Source: Lepraria neglecta (taxonomy: Eukaryota; Ascomycota; Lecanoromycetes; Lecanorales; Stereocaulaceae). Taken from it: DNA of 64,000 bases. Below the pieces are notes generated by a model. It ran no database searches, was not told the origin of the DNA, and was given only the letters and a program-made list of their open reading frames with translations. Made by a program: the position numbers and the translations under genes. The stretch covers positions 3,968,001 through 4,032,000 of the forward strand of contig CM065648.1 in the NCBI GenBank assembly GCA_033220425.1. Direction: 5' to 3'. Of the stretch, positions 20,813-30,594 are shown one piece after another; position 1 is the first letter of the stretch, and each line of letters opens with the position of its first letter.

Positions 20813-22598
20813 ATGACTTCCCCCACCCGCAACGAGGAGCGCGAGCCTCTTTTATCTCCATCCGCCGCTGATTTTCGTCAGTCTGCTGATGAGGAATGCC
20901 CTCTGTTATCTCATGATGAGGAACAGGCTTCGGAACCCGAACCCTCCAGCCGCTCTAAGACCTGGAGATGGCTCACTCGTGGGAGCGTTGGATTGAAAGA
21001 CTTTCTATTGGAAAATCCTATTCTTATTTGTACATTTTGCCTACAATTTTGTTTCTACTTCGCCAAACATATCATCGAGGTCCCTTCTATCAAACTATTC
21101 GAACAGGCCATTTGTAATCGATACTATGATCGCCCGGATGCATTGGCATTCGTATCTGGACAGCCTGTTGATGAGCATCTGTGCAAAATCCCGCCGATCC
21201 AAAATGAGTTGGCAAACTTGACTGGTCTGAAATTTACCTTTGATGCTCTACCTGGGCTTCTTACAGCCCTTTACTATGGATCAGTCGCCGACAGATTTGG
21301 CCGACGACTTGTGCTTGCGCTATGTTGCACTGGGACTTTGGGCAGCCTACTATGGATTTTACTTATCTGCTATAACTATAATACTTTTCCGGTCAGACTC
21401 GTATGGGCGTCCTCGATATTCCTCTGTGTGGGTGGCTCCCAGCGAGTGGCAAAGGGGATGAATTTCACCATCGTCGCCGACACCGTCGGCAAATCGCACC
21501 GGTGAGCAGACCCACCACATTAGTCCTTGTATGAGGCTGCTGACGTGGACTAGAACGAGATACATGTATCTCCTTGCCGGCATCCCACACATTACGACGC
21601 TGATGGCGCCTCCGCTTTCCGGCGTCCTTATGCGCTCGAGGATCTGGCTACCCTTTGCTGTCGCCATCGGCGCACTAACGTTAAGTCTCCTCATCGTCAT
21701 ACTTATGCCCGAATCCTTGGTACATCATTCCTCTCACCCGAAGAGTCCCCTTCTCGGTGCTGCCGACTCCAACTCGCCAGCTTTCTCAGACGAAGATGAA
21801 GATGAAGAAACATCTCCCGAACGGCCTCCACGTGGGATACACGATAGGCTCCCAGGCCCAAGCCCCGAGACGAAGGAATGGTGGAGAGATATCATAGTCC
21901 TCGTACAAATGCCTGGACTACCTTTCTGTTACATGCTCTTCTTCTTCAAGCCACTGGCTATGATCAGCAAGGCTTTTGTATATCAGTATGCTTCCTACAA
22001 CTTCAACTGGGGTTTGAGCCAGACGACTTGGCTCCGCTTTGCCCAAGCCGGAGGATCTTCGCTGGCAACGGTTGCTGTGCTACCGCTCTTGTCTTCGGTC
22101 TTGAATAGGAGAGGACTACGCGCTCAAATTCTCGATCTTAATGTTATCCGGATCTCTTTGCTGATAGCTGTGATTGGCTTCGTGCTGTTGCAGCTATCCT
22201 ATCATAGCTGGATGATACTTCTGGGTAGGTGGACGGCTCAGTTTTCTCTACGATTAAGCTGATACCGTCTCAGCATTGTTCATCTGTGGCCTCAGTGAAG
22301 GCGAAGAGCCCGCTTTGCAAGGTCTCACCACTTCCCTGATAGACCGCTCATACCACGCAAGACTATTCACATCAGTTGCGGTCGTTGAGATCATGGCAAA
22401 GCTAGTTGGTGGCCCAATGATGGGCAAGCTGTTCTCAATTGGCCAGAAGCATGGCCAGGGCTCTAAGGGCATTTGCTTCTCAGTCTCTGCAGTAAGTGGC
22501 ATTTCCGCCTTGCAAAAAAAGGGGATACTAAAATATTGTGCCAGGGAATCCTTTTCATCCTCATGATCACGGCCTGCGTGCAAAGGATAAAACATTGA
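20813..22598 (+). CDS. Major facilitator superfamily transporter
   Basis: Four exons (20813-21501, 21554-22224, 22274-22491, 22545-22598) give 543 residues. The cytosolic N-terminus is acidic and Ser rich (REPLLSPSAADF, CPLLSHDEE). The first half has TM1 (NPILICTFCLQFCFYF), a luminal loop with Cys, and the hallmark MFS loop-2/3 motif YYGSVADRFGRRLVLAL, followed by further TM segments. A long charged central loop (FSDEDEDEETSPERPP) separates the halves. The second half includes QMPGLPFCYMLFFFKPLAM, ISLLIAVIGFVLLQLSY and a C-terminal TM (GILFILMITACV). The arrangement fits the fungal peptide/adenylate-like or multidrug MFS groups seen next to housekeeping genes; the substrate cannot be told. 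It is probably in the plasma or vacuolar membrane. The last coding exon is only 54 nt. Confidence 0.88.
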
Positions 22599-22727
22599 CA
22601 ACAATACACGAGTTTTACGCATGGTCAAGCGTATGACTAGGTCAAATTTTCAATCACACTGATACATAAGCTATATATCTCATGTCACCCATAATATCAC
22701 GCAAATATCGCCAAACCAAACTCAGTC

Positions 22728-22988
22728 TCACATAGAAATCTCCTCTAACTTCCTAGTCACCCTCGTCACAAACGCCATCCCCACCACAATCCCATCTCCA
22801 TCCCTCTCCTCCTCCAACCCCGCCAAACAAGCCACCACAACATCCGCATATCTCCCCCCCATAACCCTCGGCACCCCTTCCCTCGCCAACCTCAAATACC
22901 TCGTCTTCAGCTCCTCCGGCCATTGCTTGGCTTGCCTGATTTGAATATCTTTAGCCTCGTGTCCCGTTTCGTGTCGATAATGATCCAA
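22728..22988 (-). pseudogene. C-terminal fragment of a fungal protein
   Basis: A short minus-strand frame (86 residues). Its second half, with RYADVVVACLAGLEEE, DGIVVGMAFV and the terminal KLEEISM, resembles the extreme C-terminus of large fungal proteins that end with a RYxNVVxxCLxCLD...GVxFIExVLxxLNEIS-type motif (remembered pattern, family name not certain). Nothing upstream on the minus strand continues it, so it looks like a 5'-truncated relic. It could also be a short unrelated gene. Confidence 0.35.
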
Positions 22989-23254
22989 TGGGTCTGAGCG
23001 TCAACCCACCATCTCTGCAGCCTTTTATTTGTTTTTGGAAGATTGCTTACTCTACCACGTCCGACACTACCATTATTCTTCAGCCTAATCCTGATGTCCA
23101 GAACAATGATTCAATTGGCTCGAGCGCTGTGGGGTCCAAATGCTGGTCACCGACCGCGTCCTTACCCTCACCCCACATACATGTTTCCTAATCTCCTTTG
23201 CCTTCGTCCTTAAGTTCACGCGTTGTGATGAAACAAAGCTTCAAAGAGTTAAAA

Positions 23255-24184
23255 ATGCATTTACAGTGATATATCTCATTCTTCGCGTCCTTCGCATCGT
23301 ATGCATCAGCTCTGGTCGCACTAGCTCTCATCACTCCAGCACCGGAACTCGCTAGGCGGCAATATGCTGAAAACATATGTGGTTACTATTCGCCCGATGG
23401 TTCAAGTATACTTCCTGAAAAGCACCCTCAACCATAAAAGCTGACATGGAAAAAAGTAAACACCATCTCATGCTCCATTGGCACACCCTGCCTCGTAGCC
23501 ACCACGCTTAGCCCTGCAGTCGGGTACTGTTCTGGTATCGACAACACACCCGTCACGACGATTTAAGCGTGTGGGAATTACCCCATAGGTGGATGTGGGC
23601 CTGGGGCATCTTGCTGGTAAGTTTCTCTCCATAAAGTCACCATGCTGGATGACAAGTAGACTGATGTCTCGTCAAAGCCCGTCTGAGGATCCAGTCGTCG
23701 GTGAATATCTCTTCAATGAAGGCAATACTGTGTTCCTCGGCTGTGGCCCAACCCCCTTCACGTACACAGCGTTCTCCTCCGCCGAAGCCGGGTTCTCCAC
23801 CCCGACAGGCGTCACCACCACACGACTCTCCGCATCACCAACCACGACTCCCGCGCCATCAGCCACGGGCGATTCCAGCTCCGGCTCCGGCTCAGGCACA
23901 AGCACCACAGCCATTGTGATCATCGCCGTTGGCGCCGTCGTGGCCCTAATCGGCGGTTGTGTATTTCTCTGGTTCCTTTACAAAGTCTGCAGGATCCGCC
24001 TTGCAAATGACAATCCACAATGGCAGGACCACACACATTCTCCCTCCCGTCGAATCCGACCAGAGCGTCTAAGAAGACCGGGCAGAGTAAGTGGTCAAAA
24101 ATTGCGACGATTATCAGTTCGGTCTTGGGCCTTGTGGGGCTGGCTGTTGCGATTTATTTTGGATTGAAGCCTAAGAATTCATGA
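23255..24184 (+). pseudogene. Decayed single-pass cell-surface protein gene
   Basis: A probable three-exon gene whose pieces fit together but which carries breaks. Exon A has a signal-peptide-like hydrophobic run (SFFASFASYASALVALALIT) followed by a secreted Cys-containing start (ENICGYYSPDGS), but its only nearby ATG (23255) is followed by an in-frame TGA. After an intron (GTATAC...AAAAAG) comes TISCSIGTPCLVATTLS...YCSGIDN, then an in-frame TAA before ACGNYPIGGCGPGASC. A second intron (GTAAGT...CAAAG) leads to VVGEYLFNEGNTVFLGCGPTPF, a Ser/Thr-rich stalk and a transmembrane segment (TAIVIIAVGAVVALIGGC). The layout (signal, Cys-rich ectodomain, ST stalk, one TM) is that of fungal wall-sensor-like proteins. 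In another frame, 24020-24184 encodes a second short TM-bearing ORF. Both stops could derive from C-to-T type changes. Confidence 0.5.
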
Positions 24185-24772
24185 TTGGGGATCTGAGATG
24201 TCTGGTGCTTGCGTAAACTATGCTGATGAAATCGCTAATTTGGAACGTGTGCTTCCAGAGGTGTGTTTCGTGTTTGCTGGTTTCGTTTTTGTATTAATCT
24301 GTGGAGTTTTGTTTGGGAAAATTATAATCGTTCGCGCGGCCCACAATACTCAGGGATGGGCCCCCCTTATAAGGTCGGGATCTCGATAATATATACTTCC
24401 ACATACAGTTGTAAAGAGATTGTCCCATCTCCAATTTTCATTTCGGAGATGAACAAGACGAGGTTGTGTCCTTTGCCACAGGTATGTATGCCGACGCCTG
24501 AAATGGCCGCCTCGGTTTCGACTCGAGCTGCATTTGTCGACTTGCATACATCTACCCCGCTTGACGCATCGAATAGGAGGTTCGACAGCCACTCAGGATC
24601 CAAAGGATCTACTACCTTGCATGACACTAGAAAACATCACCCTGAACCGTACAGTCGGGAATTGTCCCTCTATCATCACTTAACACCAAAGACCTCTCTA
24701 ATTTATCCCTCTTGTGCATCTCAAACACATATACCCACAAATTGGTCAACTTCATAACCCAAAACCTGCACC
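24185..24772. other. Intergenic, upstream of the exonuclease gene
   Basis: No convincing gene. Open frames here are short and overlap each other on both strands without recognisable motifs. The final 100 bp, with CCTCT- and AACC-rich tracts, probably holds the leader of the exonuclease gene. Confidence 0.4.
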
Positions 24773-26353
24773 ATGACCATCAGCATCATTGACTCCTCGA
24801 CCTCACTGGTATCTCTCCTCAACGATCTCGAAAACCAGCCAACAAACCCACCCTCCCTATATCTAGACATCGAAGGCGTCGCGCTCTCCCGCCACGGCTC
24901 CATATCCATTGTACAACTCTTCCATCTGCCCCAAAACCACGTCTTCCTAATCGACATCTTCGTCCTCCAGGAAGCAGCATTCAATACCCCTAACCAATCC
25001 GGCACGACCTTGCGCTCGATCCTCGAATCAGCACTAGTGCCGAAAGTGTTCTTCGATATCCGCAATGATGCTGATGCGTTGTATGCCCACTTTAACATTT
25101 CGCTGCAGGGTGTGCATGATATCCAGCTGTTGGAAGTAGCGACGAGGTCGTGGGATAAGGATCGTGTGATTGGGCTTAGGAATTGCATTAACTGTGATGC
25201 GCGGCTTACGGCTGAAGCACGACAGGGTTGGAATGCTACGAAAGAAAGGGGAAAGGCTTTGTTTTCTGTGGAGTATGGTGGATCGTATGAGGTCTTCAAT
25301 ATTCGGCCTATACTGCAGGATATCGTTGATTATTGCGCGCAGGATGTTGTGTATCTCCCCGTTCTTTGGAATGTGTACTCGCGCAAGATTGGTAAAAAGT
25401 GGCTTAAGCGAGTGCAGGAGGAGACGGGGAAGAGGGTTTTGATGTCGCAGGCGGAATCGTATGATCCTCATGGAAGGGACAAGGTCTTGAGTCCATGGGC
25501 GAATACCGCGAAAGATGGGAAGAAGAATTGTTCCGGAAAAACTGGAGTGAGGGAGATAGAGAAAAAGGGAATACTTGGAGTGAGAGACACGGAGAAAAGA
25601 GGAAAATTGAGTATTCCACAGGTAATTGCCGCGAAAGCCGCACATCGAAAAGCAGAGACGCAACTTGTTGGAAATTTGATCCGTCAATGTCCAGTAGGAG
25701 ACATCGAGCCACAGGCATCAAAGCAAATGGCAAACCTCATAGCGGCACAGGCGACTCCAACCGTTAATAACGTTATGCTTGAACGTCCATTTCCGCTGGT
25801 CGATCTACCAACAAGAAGCAAAGCCGCAACCCATGGAAAAGCGGTCACGAAGGTGGACGTTAAAACATCTCCTGCTGCGGTTGACTCCATGCGGATATGC
25901 ACAACATGCAACCGAATGATGCTCGAGACGCAGCAACAGGATCATTTGGCCGGCAAAGCGCACATCCCACGTTTGAAGCAGGTTCCAAGCACAGCTTCCA
26001 ACGCACCTCTCCAGCCCACCACAGCCAAAGAGGAGTCTCCCCAAGCAGCCACTATCACCACAACAAGAAGTCAGAAGGCGAAAGCTAAACCTGCAACCAA
26101 ACCCCAGCAAGGAAATCCCGGAAAAGGTGGATCCAAAAGCAAAAAGCGCAGAAGCGGAGCAGCTACAATATCCACGTACCCACTATCAGAAGCTCCTTAT
26201 TCATCCGATGGGGGATTTGTTGGGTTTGAGCAAAATTGGTCTGCCGCAAGTTCCGTATATGATGGATATTATTCTGGAGGGGGCGGTAATTATGGACTCT
26301 GCGACAAAGACTGTGGAGGGTGTGGACATTGCATGGGTGGCGTTGACATTTAA
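24773..26353 (+). CDS. DEDDy 3'-5' exonuclease with C-terminal zinc finger
   Basis: A single open frame of 526 residues. The first about 230 residues are an RNase D/Egl-type 3'-5' exonuclease domain. Motif I is YLDIEG (Asp32, Glu34), motif II is FFDIRNDADALYAHF (second catalytic Asp) and motif III is DYCAQDVVYL (Tyr-x3-Asp, the DEDDy signature). The family removes 3' nucleotides from RNA or DNA with two metal ions. The rest is fungal-specific: a Lys/Glu-rich linker, then CTTCNRMMLETQQQDHLAGK with a following His, a Cx2Cx12Hx5H U1-like zinc finger around residues 376-400. A basic region follows (KAKAKPATKPQQ, KSKKRRSG), and the end is Gly/Cys-rich (GLCDKDCGGCGHCMGG). This build suggests a nucleic-acid-binding tail for an RNA-processing exonuclease; the substrate is unknown. 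Codon-level shadow ORFs on the minus strand are not genes. Confidence 0.85.
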   Translation: MTISIIDSSTSLVSLLNDLENQPTNPPSLYLDIEGVALSRHGSISIVQLFHLPQNHVFLIDIFVLQEAAFNTPNQSGTTLRSILESALVPKVFFDIRNDADALYAHFNISLQGVHDIQLLEVATRSWDKDRVIGLRNCINCDARLTAEARQGWNATKERGKALFSVEYGGSYEVFNIRPILQDIVDYCAQDVVYLPVLWNVYSRKIGKKWLKRVQEETGKRVLMSQAESYDPHGRDKVLSPWANTAKDGKKNCSGKTGVREIEKKGILGVRDTEKRGKLSIPQVIAAKAAHRKAETQLVGNLIRQCPVGDIEPQASKQMANLIAAQATPTVNNVMLERPFPLVDLPTRSKAATHGKAVTKVDVKTSPAAVDSMRICTTCNRMMLETQQQDHLAGKAHIPRLKQVPSTASNAPLQPTTAKEESPQAATITTTRSQKAKAKPATKPQQGNPGKGGSKSKKRRSGAATISTYPLSEAPYSSDGGFVGFEQNWSAASSVYDGYYSGGGGNYGLCDKDCGGCGHCMGGVDI

Positions 26354-26657
26354 CGTTGCAAGCATACTTGGCGGCTTCGTCTTTTGGTGTGTCGGATAGC
26401 CGAAGAAATGCCGGTACAGATTGTTATCCACCCACCCCTTGGGAGGGGATTTACCGTGAGCGAGCATGCGCTAGGGAGGAGAAATTAGCTGGCTAGATGA
26501 TAAGACAGGGGCTGGGTTAATTTTGGTGGATGCAGTGCAGAAGTCCAACAGCACAAGTATAGCGATGTGCGCGATACCTCACGTGGGGGCTGTTAGCATT
26601 CCCTCTTCATTCACAATTATTCATGAACCAAAAACCACTCTCCCAGGAATGCCTGTT
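26354..26657. other. Short convergent intergenic region
   Basis: 3' flanks of the exonuclease and SDR genes; nothing else seen. Confidence 0.5.
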
Positions 26658-27465
26658 TCACCAGTCCAAAACCCCATTCTCATCAACACGCTTCTCCACA
26701 TCACCATCCCTCCTCCCCTCAACCGCATCAACAATAACCCGCGCTCCACCCTCGGGGTCCATTGCCCCTCTCTTTGCAGCAGCCTCAGCATTCCCACTCA
26801 AATTTGTAGCCGGCCATCCCGGATTCACAGCCCAGACTCTGATGCCCTTCTTTCCAAGCGATTTACTTTGCTGCACAAAAATCATATTCATCGCCGCCTT
26901 ATTAGCTCTATAAGCAACTACATCGACATTAAAGTCCCGGATATTGGGGTCGGCTGCGATTGTTAGGGAGCCAAACTCACTGCTTATATAAAGCAATCGT
27001 GGCGAAGAGGATTTGCGGAGGAGAGGGATGAAGGTGTCTGTCGTGGTAACGGCACCAATGAGATTCGTTTCCATTGCCTGGCGATATTGTTCGCGTACTG
27101 ATGGTATTTTGGGGGCGATGCCGGCATTGTTGATGAGGACGTCGAGGCGGCTATGGGTTTTCGAGATAGTGGAGAAGGCGGCGGAAAGGGAGGAGTTGGA
27201 TGTGACGTCCAGTTGGACGGTGGAGAGGTTTTCAGCTGGGCAGCCGGAGGTGATGAGGGAGGAGAGAGAGCCAGAGCCTTTGGTTTCGGAGTGGGAGCCG
27301 AGGATTATGTGGTTGTTGGTTTTGGAGGAGGCTGCGAGGATGCGGGCTGTGATGAAGCCGAGACCTTGGTTTGCTCCTGGGCATACGGTTAGTATTCGTG
27401 GGTGAGCGGTTGAGATACGGAATTGACTGACCTGTAATTAAGATGATAGAGTTTGGTGACGCCAC
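26658..27465 (-). CDS. Short-chain dehydrogenase/reductase, no ATG start
   Basis: Two exons (27465-27432 and 27376-26658) with a 55-nt GTCAGT...CCCAG intron give 250 residues. All classical SDR landmarks are present: the nucleotide-binding TGANQGLGF, the LDVTSNSS acidic turn, INNAG, the catalytic YISSEFGS Ser, and YRANK (Tyr-x3-Lys). The family uses NAD(P)H to reduce carbonyls; a carbonyl-reductase-like role is likely but the substrate is unknown. The expected start reads CACCGTGGCGTCACC, a strong fungal initiation context in which the ATG is replaced by GTG. The upstream frame reaches a TGA four codons earlier, and the next in-frame Met lies beyond the NNAG motif. Either translation starts at GTG, the start lies in an unseen upstream exon, or the allele is silenced. 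The C-terminus (MDPEGGARVIVDAVEG) is usual for the family. Confidence 0.85.
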
Positions 27466-28296
27466 GGTGTTCTTTCATTGGAGATGACTGGTACGGATTC
27501 TTTATTGGTCAAGCACCTCTGTCTGAGGTAGCAGTGGCGTGAAGAAAGCCTCATGTAAGACAGCACTCTGCTCTATGCTGGGCTGTTATAATCTTTATAT
27601 ACCGTATTCCCTTCCGAGATAGGACAAAGATCCGGATAACGACATCATTCGGACTTGCATCTAAACATCGTGATCGTCTGTTGTCTGTTGTCCATTCAAG
27701 GGGTTCGAGACCGAAAACTCGTGGAATAGGAGTCATGAGTTTGATAGCCAGTCGGCAATAGCTGTAAGGAAGGCCTTTCCCTCAGCTCTAGGTGAGTACC
27801 CGACTGCGGAAACGGAAGCTAGGATTTCGCGCGAGGGGCATGACATCTGTTGTTCCCAAGGTAAAGAGCCTCCACGAAAGCCATGCGTATTGGAGCTGTA
27901 TGGTGTTCAGCCTGGCCAAAGCAGAGTCGTGTTCTGGCGAGTCAAGGAGCCAGGAATTCGACCCGTATTTATGGCGTTGTGTGTTTAACTAATGAAGGCT
28001 TTCGATAGGATGGAATCGGAGGGTAATTTCTATCTTCTTGGCAAATCGCCAAGGGTATATAGAGCCGAGGGGCGCTTATTACTCAACACCTCTGTTTTTT
28101 TACTTCATTGGATTAATCTTTGCGTATATATATAATGAAATTCTTTGTTTAAAACGACCAATGTTGATTTTTTGCATTGTCTTAAACTCTAACGTGAAGC
28201 GAAGGTTTCCGACTAGAATCTGTTTCCTAGATCGTTAACTCTTCTGTATACTAACCCTGGCTCTCGTCGTCTTCGAACCAGCTTCGTATAGCAGGC
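27466..28296. other. Intergenic
   Basis: About 830 bp with only short, unconvincing frames. The right part is AT-rich (TATATATATAATG near 28124-28136) and ends in the promoter of the hexosaminidase gene. Confidence 0.45.
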
Positions 28297-30110
28297 ATGT
28301 TGCTCGCCAACTACATTGCATCTTTATTATGTGTTTTGAATACAGTTCTCGCAATATGGCCCCAGCCGGTTGAATTCGAGCATGGCTCAAAAGTACTCTG
28401 GCTGTCTCCTGGCTTCAAGGTGCATTACAAATTCGAAGAACCCGCTGGTATTCTAGGCACTCTACAGTCTCGTCTTATGTACGTCTGCTACGGACTCTGG
28501 GGAAGCAAAGCCGCTAATGAGTGACGCGTAGGCCATGGTGGTATGAACATACCACTTCTATTGTCGATCAATCTTCAAAAGACATATTAGATGCTGCGGT
28601 CGGTCGTATGCGAAATGATTTGATATCGACATCGGCAGACTCACCGTCGAAAGTCTTCGTGCCATGGAAGTTCCATCCTAAAGATGCGATTCCTGAGCCA
28701 GGTACTGTGAAATACGAGAACATCATCTACAGCATTACATTCTTATTTCGTAGACCTTACACGCTGCAACCACAGATTGAAGAATCTTACTCACTGGATA
28801 TCTCCTCAGAAGGACATGTGTTGATAAGCATTTATCACCCTCTAGGGGGTTTACAGGCACTCACTACGTTCCGCCAGTTATTCTATAAGCATTCCGATCC
28901 TAGTGAAGCTACATCCCCATACACACCCTATATCCCATTATCTATCAAAGACGTACCAGTATTCGAACACCGAGGTCTCAATCTCGACATCTCAAGAAAT
29001 ATCGTTACTCCCGCAGAAGTCATGCGGACTATCGAAGCTCTAGCCATGAACAAGTTCAATCGACTGCATCTCCACGCCTCAGACGCCCAGTCCTGGCCCC
29101 TCGAGATACCCGCTCTCCCAGAACTCGCAATCAAAGGCTCCTACCACAAAGACCAAACATGGAGCGTCGGAGACTTACACGAAGTCCAAACCTTCGGCGC
29201 TCTTCGTGGCATACAAGTCTACCTCGAAATCGACATGCCAGGCCACACCGCCTCCATCCACGCCGCCTACCCCGACCTCATCAAATCCTACAACCGGCAA
29301 CCCTGGCCAAACTACTCAGCCCAACCCTGCGCCGGCCAACTAATACTAAACAACAGCGCCGTCACCAACTTCGTCTCTACCCTTCTCGACGACCTCCTCC
29401 CCCGCACCGAGCCCTTCTCAGCTCTTTTCCATCTCGGCGGCGACGAAGTTGACGCAAATGCTTACGATATGTCGCCTTCGGAACTGGCACCATACCTCCA
29501 GGATTTTGTAGACCACGCCGTATCAAAGGTGCACTCGCATTTCCTTACTCCCATAGTCTGGGAAGAACATATTCTCGACTACAACCTCACCCTTCCAAAC
29601 GACACTGTCGTGCAAGCCTGGCGCGCACGCACTCCGAATGGCCGCTCAGCCGTTGCAGAAGTAGTGAAGCGGGGTTATAAAGCCCTTTTCGGAACTAACG
29701 AGTACTGGTACCTTGACTGTGGCTTTGGAGGCTGGCGGGATCCTGATCTCACGAATCCAGATAGTCCTGTCAAATCACCATATCTTGATTACTGCAGTCC
29801 GCTGAGTAATTGGAGGCATATCTATTCTTATGACCCATTAGCAGATATACCTGAGAGTCAGCAGCATTTGGTGCTGGGTGGGGAGGTGCATATGTGGGCT
29901 GAGCAGACTGATGGGATGAATTTGGATAGTAATCTCTGGCCAAGGGCGGCGGCGGCGGGGGAGATTTTGTGGAGAGGAAAGGGAGTGGTAAGTGAGGATG
30001 TTACAAGGAGGTTGGCGGAGATGAGGGAGTGGCTTGTTGCGAAGGGGGTGCGGGCGGGGCCGGTGCAGGTTACTTGGTGTTTGATGAATCCGGGGAATTG
30101 TAGGCAATGA
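28297..30110 (+). CDS. Secreted beta-N-acetylhexosaminidase (GH20)
   Basis: Two exons (28297-28478 and 28532-30110) joined by a 53-nt GTACGT...CGTAG intron give 586 residues. The N-terminus is a signal peptide (NYIASLLCVLNTVLA, cleavage near IWPQP). Residues about 22-150 form the GH20b-type N-terminal domain and propeptide region. The catalytic GH20 barrel follows with HRGLNLDISRN, NKFNRLHLHASDAQSWPLEI, VYLEIDMPGH, the catalytic pair in FHLGGDEVD (Asp365, Glu366), VVQAWRA, and the terminal GGEVHMWAEQTD and WPRAAAAGEILW blocks. The enzyme removes terminal GlcNAc or GalNAc from chitin oligomers and glycans by substrate-assisted catalysis and is usually secreted for chitin turnover. The length matches fungal NagA/Nag1 enzymes. 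No GPI signal is seen. Confidence 0.95.
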
Positions 30111-30594
30111 TGAATGACTCTCAGATCGCCTTTGACAAGAGATCTGATGCAATAGACTCCTTGATCAAGGGGCAGAAATTGTCACGGTTTCGAGAAGTAG
30201 GTCTCGGATCATCATCCTTACGACATCGCCAACAGACTTGAATGAGGACTGCGGGTTAACATGTAAACAAAATGTTTAAGACAAAGCAATAGGATCGGAA
30301 GGTCAAAGCACCTGTCTCCATCGTTGAAGCACTATTCCAAATCGAGGTTTTGCATGTCTGAATGTTGGAAGTCGCCCTTTGGTCGCTAAGAGAATTTGAG
30401 CAGGCTGCGTTCCTCTTCATGCTCCAATCTCGCCCGAAATTGGACCAATTATGCGACTTTCATCTCACGATCGAAGGCTTGCAGTGCGTCATGCAAGATT
30501 ATGCACAATTCAATATTGCAGCATGCAAGCTGAAAGTAATCACAGTCCAGTCATGCAAAGTTACTCCTCTGGCACCGACGCTCTGAGTGCCCTA
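30111..30594. other. Convergent intergenic region
   Basis: 3' flanks of the hexosaminidase and P450 genes. A frame at 30362-30586 has no recognisable features. Confidence 0.45.

Noticed and set aside
25034-25687. 217-residue minus-strand ORF
   Set aside because: It is antisense to the exonuclease gene, whose motifs are clear; composition is typical of a shadow frame.
29159-29452. 97-residue plus-strand ORF rich in Arg, Pro and His
   Set aside because: Out-of-frame shadow inside the GH20 hexosaminidase exon.
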